Below are positions 17,643 to 25,188 of a stretch of 64,000 nt of DNA, piece after piece. The DNA lies in the NCBI GenBank assembly GCA_041879415.1, contig CP090851.1, forward strand, positions 1,488,001 through 1,552,000, in the 5' to 3' direction. The position numbers and the translations under genes are program-made. How positions within the stretch are numbered: the first letter of the stretch is position 1; every line of letters starts with the position of its first letter. The DNA comes from Vibrio chagasii (GTDB taxonomy: Bacteria > Pseudomonadota > Gammaproteobacteria > Enterobacterales > Vibrionaceae). A model generated the notes under the pieces. It saw only the letters and a program-made list of their open reading frames with translations, did not search any database and had not been told where the DNA came from.

Positions 17643-18116
17643 ATGAAAGATATTGAAGCGATCATTAAGCACGTCAAACAAGGATGTAAAGACAATAGAA
17701 AACAGTTCACCGCCAAAAGGCTGCTGATACTGCGTGCGTTGGCACATGCCGATAAAGCGCTGTCTGCCTACGAGTTAGTCGACTATTGCAAAGAGCATTT
17801 TGATCAACATGTTCAAGCGATGTCGGTCTACCGAGTCTTGGATTTTTTAGAACAACACCACCTCGCACACAAGATTAAGGTATCAAATAAATACATCCTT
17901 TGTGACCACATCCTTTGTGATCATGAACATGGCATCCCACAATTTTTGATTTGTTCTAAGTGCGACAAGATAAGTGAACAAACCATCAACCCTTCTATTA
18001 TTCGCGATCTTAAATCTCACGCGAAACAACAAGGATTCACCGTCACAATCCCTCAGTTAGAGATCAGCTGTGTTTGTGATGAGTGCGCTAAGCCCGAAGT
18101 GAGTACACCCTACTAA
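17643..18116 (+). CDS. zur: Fur-family transcriptional regulator, probably Zur (zinc uptake regulator)
   Basis: This 157-residue protein has the Fur-family winged helix (FTAKRLLILRALAHADKALSAYELVDYC...AMSVYRVLDFLEQHHLAHKI) and a C-terminal dimer domain with two CxxC-like pairs (CSKCDK and CVCDEC) that form the structural zinc site. Composition fits Zur better than Fur: it lacks the HHDH-rich stretch of Fur, and the neighbours are zinc-starvation genes. The ATG at 17643 is chosen because it is the only ATG that starts the domain correctly; the ribosome binding site AGGAAGGA is rather distant (14 bases). The Zur-type dyad in front suggests autoregulation. An ILCDHILCDHEHG repeat-like stretch adds extra Cys and His. 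Confidence 0.8.
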   Translation: MKDIEAIIKHVKQGCKDNRKQFTAKRLLILRALAHADKALSAYELVDYCKEHFDQHVQAMSVYRVLDFLEQHHLAHKIKVSNKYILCDHILCDHEHGIPQFLICSKCDKISEQTINPSIIRDLKSHAKQQGFTVTIPQLEISCVCDECAKPEVSTPY

Positions 18117-18184
18117 GAGTACCTACATCTAATAACTAGCTTCCAATCTTATTAGCCTAATTAACAAGGAGAGAGTGAAACGCT

Positions 18185-19531
18185 ATGCCTGCAACGCTCA
18201 TTCAAAATGCCTACGTGGTCAATGAAGGTACCGTAACCGAGACAGATGTATTAGTTGTCGACCAACGAATTGAAAAGGTTGCAAACAACATACAGCCCAA
18301 TTCAAATTGTGAAGTCATTGAAGCAAAAGGTTGCTACCTCATCCCGGGGATGATTGACGATCAAGTCCACTTTCGCGAACCCGGCTTAACCCACAAAGGC
18401 TCAATCGCAACAGAGTCACGTGCCGCTGTCGCCGGTGGTATTACTAGCTACATGGAAATGCCAAACGTAAACCCTGCCACTACGACCATTGAAGCCTTAG
18501 AGAAAAAATTTGATATCGCAGCACAGAGTTCACTGGCTAACTACTCTTTTTACCTAGGTGCAACTGAAGACAACCTAGAGCAAATCAAACAGCTCGATCC
18601 GACCAAGCACTGTGGCGTAAAGGTATTTATGGGTGCTTCAACGGGTAACCTGTTGGTTGAAGACCCTCAAGCACTCGATGCCATATTCCGTCATTCTCCC
18701 GTCCTGATTGTCACCCATTGTGAACGCGGGCCTGTTATCGCTAAAAACCAAGAGCAATTAAGAAGAGAGAAAGCAAATTTCACGATTGAAGACCACCCTA
18801 TCCTGAGAGATGACAGAGCCTGCTATGCCTCTTCTTCTTATGCCGTTGAGCTCGCTAAAAAGCACAATAGTCAGCTTCATGTATTGCATATCACTACAGA
18901 GAAAGAGTTAGCACTATTTGATAAAGGGCCAATCGAAGGTAAGCGCATAACCGCTGAAGCGTGCGTTCATCACCTTTGGTTCAGTAATGAAGATTACCCA
19001 AGGTTAGGGAACCAAATCAAATGCAACCCAGCCATCAAATTTCCAAGCGATAGAGAAGCACTACTTGCCGCCCTTAGCACCAATCAAATAGACATCATCG
19101 CCACAGACCATGCTCCTCACACATGGGAAGAAAAACAAGTTCCTTATGAGCAAGCGCCTGCCGGTTTACCTCTTGTACAACACGCCCTCTTAACTCTGTT
19201 TGACCACGTGCATGCCGGAACCATGACCGTAGAACAAGTCGTAGAGAAAACAGCACATAACCCATCCATTCGTTATGCGATACAAGAGCGCGGTTATATT
19301 CGTGAAGGCTACTTCGCAGACTTAGTACTCGTCGACCCACAAGCATCAACATTAGTTGATCAGGAAAACAACCTTTATCAATGTGCTTGGTCTCCATTCA
19401 ATGGTCACGAATTCTCTTCCCAGATCAAACATACTTGGGTAAATGGCACCAAGGTTTATAGCAATGCAGATTCGAGTTTCATCCAAGATACAAATCACTC
19501 TCCAGCAATGAGGCTGTCATTCGAGCGCTAG
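18185..19531 (+). CDS. Dihydroorotase paralogue, class I type, with an altered HxH motif
   Basis: This 448-residue amidohydrolase belongs to the dihydroorotase family, which cyclises carbamoyl-aspartate in pyrimidine synthesis. The carbamylated lysine is Lys146 (GVKVFMGAS), and His178 (THCERG), His235 (HVLHITT) and Asp308 (ATDHAPH) are in place. The first metal motif reads DDQVHFREPG, so the usual first His of HxH is Gln60. This form resembles Bacteroidetes-type dihydroorotases. In zinc-starvation gene clusters of other proteobacteria a dihydroorotase copy stands next to COG0523 and gamma-carbonic anhydrase genes and is thought to back up a zinc-dependent PyrC. The ATG follows AAGGAGAG at 10 bases. 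Confidence 0.88.
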   Translation: MPATLIQNAYVVNEGTVTETDVLVVDQRIEKVANNIQPNSNCEVIEAKGCYLIPGMIDDQVHFREPGLTHKGSIATESRAAVAGGITSYMEMPNVNPATTTIEALEKKFDIAAQSSLANYSFYLGATEDNLEQIKQLDPTKHCGVKVFMGASTGNLLVEDPQALDAIFRHSPVLIVTHCERGPVIAKNQEQLRREKANFTIEDHPILRDDRACYASSSYAVELAKKHNSQLHVLHITTEKELALFDKGPIEGKRITAEACVHHLWFSNEDYPRLGNQIKCNPAIKFPSDREALLAALSTNQIDIIATDHAPHTWEEKQVPYEQAPAGLPLVQHALLTLFDHVHAGTMTVEQVVEKTAHNPSIRYAIQERGYIREGYFADLVLVDPQASTLVDQENNLYQCAWSPFNGHEFSSQIKHTWVNGTKVYSNADSSFIQDTNHSPAMRLSFER

Positions 19532-19567
19532 TTCAGCAGTTATTACCATCAATAAAAAGAAATCAAT

Positions 19568-20128
19568 ATGTTAAGAAGAAACCCTAACGGTCATATGCCA
19601 AACGTATCGGAAACTGCCTTCATTGATCCAACAGCCATTATTTGTGGCAAGGTCATCATTGAAGACAACGTGTTCATTGGTCCTTATGCCGTGATACGTG
19701 CCGATGAGGTTAATGAACACGGTGACATGGAAGCCATCGTGATTAAGCGCGACACCAATATTCAAGATGGTGTGGTTATCCATTCAAAAGCCGGTGCTGC
19801 GGTAACCATAGGAGAACGCTCCTCTATCGCTCACCGCTCCATTATCCATGGGCCTTGTGAAGTCAGTGACGATGTCTTTATCGGCTTCAACTCTGTCGTT
19901 TTCAATGCCGTCATTGGTAAAGGTTGCGTGATTCGTCATAACTGCGTGGTGGACGGACTCGACCTTCCTGAGAATTTTCATGTACCACCGATGACCAACA
20001 TAGGTTCAGGCTTTGATCTAAACAGCATTTCAAAAGTACCACCAGAATACTCGGCGTTTTCAGAATCGGTTGTCTCTGCCAACCATACTCTTGTTCAAGG
20101 CTACAGAAGGATTGCTAATGAGCTCTAA
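19568..20128 (+). CDS. Gamma-class carbonic anhydrase family protein
   Basis: This 186-residue left-handed beta-helix protein is a gamma-carbonic anhydrase homologue. The hexapeptide repeats run from residue 15 to 125 (DPTAIICGKVIIEDNVFIGPYAVIRADE...), and the three metal-ligand histidines His72 (VVIHSKAG), His89 and His94 (AHRSIIHGP) are visible. Enzymes of this class can use iron or cobalt instead of zinc, which fits a role as a substitute when zinc is short. It lies 36 bases after the dihydroorotase gene and overlaps the next gene by 11 bases, so the three are one operon. Confidence 0.88.
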   Translation: MLRRNPNGHMPNVSETAFIDPTAIICGKVIIEDNVFIGPYAVIRADEVNEHGDMEAIVIKRDTNIQDGVVIHSKAGAAVTIGERSSIAHRSIIHGPCEVSDDVFIGFNSVVFNAVIGKGCVIRHNCVVDGLDLPENFHVPPMTNIGSGFDLNSISKVPPEYSAFSESVVSANHTLVQGYRRIANEL

Positions 20129-21131
20129 TAAATCCCCCTTGCTTGGGATTCCGACCAACATTATTACTGGGTTTCTCGGAGTAGGAAAAACCTCTGCGAT
20201 TCTTAACTTAATGAAGCACAAACCAGCCGATGAGAATTGGGCTATTTTGGTGAATGAGTTTGGTGAAATTGGCGTTGATGGAAGTTTATTCGAAGGCAAT
20301 CAAACCAAACAGCAGCAAGTTTTTATTCGCGAAGTACCAGGGGGCTGCATGTGTTGTGCAGCAGGGCTACCCATGCAGATAGCACTCAATCAGTTGCTTT
20401 TTGAGGCGAAGCCAGACCGCTTACTGATTGAGCCTACTGGGCTTGGCCACCCAAAAGAAGTGTTAGAAGTATTATCTTCTGAACATTATCGTAAAGTGCT
20501 GTCACTGCAAAAGAACATCACCTTGGTAGATGCTCGCAAGCTGTCTGATACTCGTTATTCTGACCACGATACTTTCAACCAACAAATTACCATTGCGGAT
20601 ACGATCGTCGGCAATAAACTAGACCTCTATAACAAGGGTGATGCAGAAAAGCTTGCCGAATACGTTGCTCAGATTTGTCACCCTGATACTAAGCTGATCT
20701 TTGCTCATCACGGTAAGATCCCATACGACGAGTTTGATGGAAGCAGTAGTTTTTATCATCACCAAGCTCATGGGCACCATCACCACCATGCTCATAAACA
20801 AGATAAGCCACTTGCGTCTGAACTACCGATGCCAGAAAGTGGCATGCTCAAAGCGACCAACCAAGGTGAAGGCTTCGAGAGTATTGGATGGCGATTTGCA
20901 GCTGATAAACTGTTTGATCACCAGCGTTTACGACACTTTCTAGTCGGCTTGAAAGTTGAGCGTATGAAGGCCGTGTTCATTACTCCAAATGGTATCTTTG
21001 GCTACAACTTAACAGAGGATGGTTTGACCGAATCAGAACTCGATGAGTGCCGTGAAAGCAGAATTGAAGTCATTGGTAAAGGCATAGAGAGTGATCTGGA
21101 AAGCCAGCTTCTAAATTGTCTTGTTAACTAA
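20118..21131 (+). CDS. COG0523 (CobW/ZigA-like) GTPase, putative zinc metallochaperone
   Basis: This 337-residue G3E GTPase has Walker A GFLGVGKTS (18-26), the metal-binding CxCC motif GGCMCC (Cys77, 79, 80), the nucleotide specificity motif GNKLDL, a His-rich loop near residue 215-230 (HHQAHGHHHHHAHK), and a C-terminal CobW_C domain. Proteins of this group under Zur control are thought to deliver scarce zinc to client enzymes. The start at ATG 20118 is chosen because AGAAGG lies 7 bases upstream and the protein then begins with the P-loop domain; it overlaps the stop of the carbonic anhydrase gene. A strong terminator follows. Confidence 0.9.
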   Translation: MSSNKSPLLGIPTNIITGFLGVGKTSAILNLMKHKPADENWAILVNEFGEIGVDGSLFEGNQTKQQQVFIREVPGGCMCCAAGLPMQIALNQLLFEAKPDRLLIEPTGLGHPKEVLEVLSSEHYRKVLSLQKNITLVDARKLSDTRYSDHDTFNQQITIADTIVGNKLDLYNKGDAEKLAEYVAQICHPDTKLIFAHHGKIPYDEFDGSSSFYHHQAHGHHHHHAHKQDKPLASELPMPESGMLKATNQGEGFESIGWRFAADKLFDHQRLRHFLVGLKVERMKAVFITPNGIFGYNLTEDGLTESELDECRESRIEVIGKGIESDLESQLLNCLVN

Positions 21132-21156
21132 GTTCGCCCTATCGATAATTAAAACT

Positions 21157-21192
21157 AAAGCCCTATGAAATAAGACATTCATAGGGCTTTTT
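21157..21192. terminator. Bidirectional terminator between the zinc operon and the EamA gene
   Basis: AAAGCCCTATGAA (21157-21169) pairs with TTCATAGGGCTTT (21178-21190), 13 base pairs with 8-base loop and flanking A/T runs. Confidence 0.9.
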
Positions 21193-21212
21193 AGACATTG
21201 GAGTAAGCATCA

Positions 21213-22124
21213 CTACGTTAGTTTACCGACACCAATCGTTTCTCTGTCACCTGATGTACCGCTAATCACCGCTTTTGCAGGTTTAACGATCAAACCAATC
21301 CCGATTAAGAACAACACCGACGCAACCACTTGGGCGACTGACAATACTTCGTCGTACATAAAGTATCCGCTGATCAGCGCAAAGACTGGCACGAGCAAAG
21401 TTAACGGTGCAGTTGTGCTTAATGGATATTGGATTAACAACTTGTTCCACACCCAATAGCCAAATAGCGTGGTTGGATAAGCCTGAAACAGCACCGCAAT
21501 CGTTGTGTTCCAATTCCATTGTTCAATCCCCTGCCAGATGATTTGATCCCCGTGCAACATCACAGCAAACAACACCAACGGCACTGGTGCAAACAGCATT
21601 CCCCACACATTAAACGCAAACGCCTGCTTAGTTTTGGAAGCCTTAACAATCACGCCCATTAAAGTCCAACTACACGCTGCAATCATAATCAAGATAACGC
21701 CATTAACGGTGATATTCCCTTTCGCCGCCGACACTAAGACCGCAAGTGCACACAAAGCTAACATCGCACCAATTAATTTACGAACCGACGCACTTTCTTT
21801 GAAAACCCATACCCCAACAGCCATTCCAATAAGCACATTGCTTGAAAGCAATACTGAGGAAAGCCCGGATGAGAGACCAGCTGTGATTGACCATGATGCC
21901 ATCCCCCAAATTCCAACCCCGAACACAAAGCCATAACTCACAAGATAGCGCCACGCGACATTTGGCCTTGCGACAAAAAATATCACTGGTATCACGGCTA
22001 GCGAGAAACGCGCGGCCGTTGCCAGCAACGGATGAACATTGGTTACGCCCATTTTGATCATCGAGAAATTGAATCCCCAAATTGCCATCACCAATACCGC
22101 TAGCAACAAATCATTTCTTTTCAT
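21213..22124 (-). CDS. EamA/DMT family transporter
   Basis: This 303-residue inner-membrane protein has ten hydrophobic segments in two EamA repeats (first: LLLAVLVMAIWGFNFSMIK; second: VNGVILIMIAACSWTLMGVIVK). Such proteins export amino acids or other small metabolites; the substrate is not evident. The ATG at 22124 has GAGGGGG 6 bases upstream and is preferred to an upstream start at 22169. It diverges from a MocR-type regulator that is likely to control it. Confidence 0.88.
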   Translation of the reverse strand: MKRNDLLLAVLVMAIWGFNFSMIKMGVTNVHPLLATAARFSLAVIPVIFFVARPNVAWRYLVSYGFVFGVGIWGMASWSITAGLSSGLSSVLLSSNVLIGMAVGVWVFKESASVRKLIGAMLALCALAVLVSAAKGNITVNGVILIMIAACSWTLMGVIVKASKTKQAFAFNVWGMLFAPVPLVLFAVMLHGDQIIWQGIEQWNWNTTIAVLFQAYPTTLFGYWVWNKLLIQYPLSTTAPLTLLVPVFALISGYFMYDEVLSVAQVVASVLFLIGIGLIVKPAKAVISGTSGDRETIGVGKLT

Positions 22125-22174
22125 ACTGTCCCCCTCGTTTGTTTTGAAAGAGTATCCCTTGAACAACAAAAGCG

Positions 22175-22210
22175 GTACAGATACAATTTTTGCAACAAAA
22201 ACCAGTACAG
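22175..22210. promoter_or_regulatory. Possible MocR operator (direct repeats) between eamA-like and mocR-like genes
   Basis: GTACAG occurs at 22175-22180 and 22205-22210, in similar contexts (GGTACAG and AGTACAG), 30 bases apart. MocR regulators often bind spaced direct repeats in the divergent promoter. Inferred only. Confidence 0.35.
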
Positions 22211-22222
22211 CTAACTTCAGTC

Positions 22223-23611
22223 ATGAGCATTTACAGAAAACTTGCGAATCAGTTTATTAATGAGATTGCAAGTGGGAAAAGACCCGAAGGTGGGCGTATG
22301 CCTTCGCTTCGTCAATTAGCTAAGCAACAAGCCGTCAGCATGTCGACTGTAGTCAGCTGTTACCAAGAGTTAGAGTCTCAGGGCTGGATTCACTCTCGAC
22401 CACAAGCTGGGTATTTTGTTTCTCCTCATAAGCCTGCTCACTCCACACCTGAATGGGCACAGTTTGAGAGTAAGGTTTCCAGAGTTAGACAAACTGCATC
22501 GACTCACAACGCAATAAATGGGCCTTTAGGGGTTTCTAGCACCACCAATGATCAGCAATCGGTCGTTGAACTAGAACGCAGTTTCCGCCGCTCTATCAAA
22601 CGCATGGGTAACAGGCTCAACCATTACCCTGATACTCAAGGCGAGCCGATATTACGACAAGCATTGTCCACTCACTTTGCTAAGCTTGATGTGCATTTTT
22701 CACCCGACGAACTTGTGATCACCGCTGGCTGTATGTCTGCAATAAAAGCCGCTCTTGAATCATGCACCAAAGAAGGCGATACCATTGCCATTAGCTCACC
22801 ATGCTTTAATGGCATACTCGAATTACTTGGCAAGATGTCGCGTAAGATCATCGAGATCCCATCTCTGGACGACGGTGTAGATTTGCAGCAGTTGGAAGCA
22901 CATCTGAAAAGTAAGCGTGTCGATGCCGCTATCTTCTGCACCTCTCATATGAACCCACAAGGGATCAATATGTCTGCCAGCCAAAAGCAGAAATTGGCGG
23001 CATTAGCGAATGAATATCGAGTGCCGATCATCGAAGACGATGTGTATCTAGAACTCTCTTATTCTTCGCACACGCCACTGCCCGCCAAATACTATGACAA
23101 AGGTGGTTATGTTTTATGGTGTGGTTCTGTCTCGAAAAGCTTATCACCGAGTTACCGCTTAGGATGGTGCTTACCTGGAAGGTATATTAATGAGTGCAAA
23201 GCGCAGTTTTCTGCTGCAAGCTACGGCGTTGCCCTGCCCACTCAACTCGCTGTCGCTGACTTTATTGAATCTGGTCAATACGCAAAACACGTTCGAAGAA
23301 GATGTGCTCAAATCCTCTCTTTACGCCAGCAATACCTGAGTTATTTGACTCAAAACCTTCCTGATGACGTCAAAATTAGCAGCCCACAAGGTGGCATGGT
23401 ACTTTGGCTACAGATCCCTAACCTCAACCATATCGTGTTTGCTCAAGCGGTTTCTGAGAAGAAGATTGATATTCGGCTTGGGCATCTGTTCAGCACTCTT
23501 GATCTCTACAGCAACAGCTTACGCATCAACTTTGGTTATGCGCTAGAGGGAGAGGCCAAACAACAGCTAGATGACTTGATTGAACTTATCTACCAATGTG
23601 TCAGCAAATAG
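22223..23611 (+). CDS. MocR/PdxR-type regulator (GntR helix-turn-helix plus aminotransferase fold)
   Basis: This roughly 462-residue protein joins an N-terminal GntR winged helix (YRKLANQFINEIASGKRPEGGRMPSLRQLAKQQAVSMSTV) to a fold-type I aminotransferase domain with PLP lysine in GSVSKSLSPSYRLGW and the aspartate block PIIEDDVYLEL. Such regulators sense PLP or amino acid related ligands. The ATG at 22223 is preferred; a TTG at 22190 would add 11 residues. Its target is probably the divergent EamA exporter. Confidence 0.88.
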   Translation: MSIYRKLANQFINEIASGKRPEGGRMPSLRQLAKQQAVSMSTVVSCYQELESQGWIHSRPQAGYFVSPHKPAHSTPEWAQFESKVSRVRQTASTHNAINGPLGVSSTTNDQQSVVELERSFRRSIKRMGNRLNHYPDTQGEPILRQALSTHFAKLDVHFSPDELVITAGCMSAIKAALESCTKEGDTIAISSPCFNGILELLGKMSRKIIEIPSLDDGVDLQQLEAHLKSKRVDAAIFCTSHMNPQGINMSASQKQKLAALANEYRVPIIEDDVYLELSYSSHTPLPAKYYDKGGYVLWCGSVSKSLSPSYRLGWCLPGRYINECKAQFSAASYGVALPTQLAVADFIESGQYAKHVRRRCAQILSLRQQYLSYLTQNLPDDVKISSPQGGMVLWLQIPNLNHIVFAQAVSEKKIDIRLGHLFSTLDLYSNSLRINFGYALEGEAKQQLDDLIELIYQCVSK

Positions 23612-23854
23612 CTACTACTCAAGCTTGAATCTTTAATTTTTTCATCGTTATTTGTTATAAAAAGACATTTATTATTCTGATTTAAACTGGGTTAAAGCCC
23701 GTTACCGTAAGGAAATCCACTCACCTTAAAACCCTTAAATGCTGAGTTTGCAAGGGTATGCCCATTTATGCAACCTAGCTAATGACACCTCATTTTTTGT
23801 CGTCAATATACACCCGTCAGCGCTGGCGTTTTACTGTATATGAAGAGAATTATT

Positions 23855-25036
23855 ATGAGTGATAAAACCCAAAATAAACCACTACCTTCCTTTATTGAAG
23901 AACGCTTAAACCATTACATAGAAGATCTCATTACCCAGAACGAAAGCCAAACACACTTAGTGCTGGGTAAACGTCCTAGGCGCAATTCAGTTGTGATGCA
24001 AAGCAATGATTACCTCGCGCTATCGCACAACAAACAGATTCAACAAGCCCACCAGCAAGCGATTGGTGAACATGATGACAATGTCGTCATGTCAGCTATT
24101 TTTTTGCAAGACGAGGATTCAAAACCCGCTTTTGAAAATGAACTAGCGAACTATGTAGGAATGGAGAGCTGCTTGCTGTCTCAGTCTGGTTGGGCGGCGA
24201 ACATCGGCTTACTGCAAACCATCTGTCCACCACAAACCCCCGTGTATATTGATTTCTTTGCCCACATGTCTTTATGGGAAGGTATTCGATCCGCAGGTGC
24301 GAGCGCACATCCGTTCATGCATAACAATATGAACCATCTGCGCAAGCAGCTTGAGCGCTATGGCTCTGGCGTCATTGTTGTGGATTCGGTCTATAGCACC
24401 ATTGGCACGATTGCCCCACTCCGCGACATCTACGAAATGGCGCAAGAGTTTGATTGTGCACTCGTGGTTGATGAATCGCATTCTCTGGGGACTCATGGCA
24501 CCAAAGGTGCAGGCCTCGTTGAAGCACTTGGACTCACTAACCAAGTCGATTTCATTACTGTAAGCTTGGCCAAAACTTTTGCGTACCGTGCTGGCGCGAT
24601 CTTAGGCCCCAAACAATTGTCTGAGACACTACCCTTTGTCGCCTACCCTGCGATTTTTAGCTCGACCGTATTACCACAAGAGGTCGCTCGCCTAGAGAAA
24701 ACCTTGGCTGTCATTAAAGATTCGGACGATAAACGAGAAGCTTTATTCAAACACGCTAAAGCACTCACTACGGGTCTTAAACAAATTGGCTTTAACATCC
24801 GCAGCGAATCTCAGATCATCGCTTTAGAGTGTGGTAGTGAGAGAAATACGGAACGTGTGCGTGATTTCTTAGAGGAACGAGATGTGTTCGGTGCGGTATT
24901 TTGTCGCCCAGCGACTGGCAAGAACAAAAACATCATCCGCTTCTCTGTGAATGCAGACATGACACCAAGGGATATCGATCATGTGCTCACGGTTTGTCAC
25001 CAGGCATACCATCATCCAGAACTAGAGTTCGTATAG
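23855..25036 (+). CDS. cqsA: CAI-1 autoinducer synthase CqsA
   Basis: This 393-residue PLP enzyme of the alpha-oxoamine synthase family condenses an acyl-CoA with SAM (or aminobutyrate) to make the precursor of the Vibrio quorum signal CAI-1. The PLP lysine is Lys240 in SLAKTFAYRAGAI; VVDESHSLGTHG carries the PLP-ring Asp and His. LVLGKRPRRNSVVMQSNDYLAL near the N-terminus is typical of CqsA. The ATG at 23855 follows AAGAG and gives the family length; an ATG at 23840 in the same frame is an alternative. It converges on the receptor gene cqsS. Confidence 0.95.
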   Translation: MSDKTQNKPLPSFIEERLNHYIEDLITQNESQTHLVLGKRPRRNSVVMQSNDYLALSHNKQIQQAHQQAIGEHDDNVVMSAIFLQDEDSKPAFENELANYVGMESCLLSQSGWAANIGLLQTICPPQTPVYIDFFAHMSLWEGIRSAGASAHPFMHNNMNHLRKQLERYGSGVIVVDSVYSTIGTIAPLRDIYEMAQEFDCALVVDESHSLGTHGTKGAGLVEALGLTNQVDFITVSLAKTFAYRAGAILGPKQLSETLPFVAYPAIFSSTVLPQEVARLEKTLAVIKDSDDKREALFKHAKALTTGLKQIGFNIRSESQIIALECGSERNTERVRDFLEERDVFGAVFCRPATGKNKNIIRFSVNADMTPRDIDHVLTVCHQAYHHPELEFV

Positions 25037-25106
25037 CACTGAACCCACTAATTTAATCACCAACCAAACGGCAGGACGGAATGGACGCTATCATGTCGCA
25101 AAACTA

Positions 25107-25134
25107 AAAGAGCCCAGCCTATTGCTGAGCTCTT
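25107..25134. terminator. Bidirectional terminator between cqsA and cqsS
   Basis: AAAGAGC-CCAG pairs with CTG-AGCTCTTT around a short loop, with A/T runs on both sides. Confidence 0.7.
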
Positions 25135-25188
25135 TCTCGAGTTAACTTGGTCTACTTCAAACCTCAAACACAGTCGCGTACAAGCCCA

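Noticed and set aside
20060..20299. 79-codon minus-strand frame over the GTPase start
   Set aside because: Shadow of the COG0523 P-loop region.
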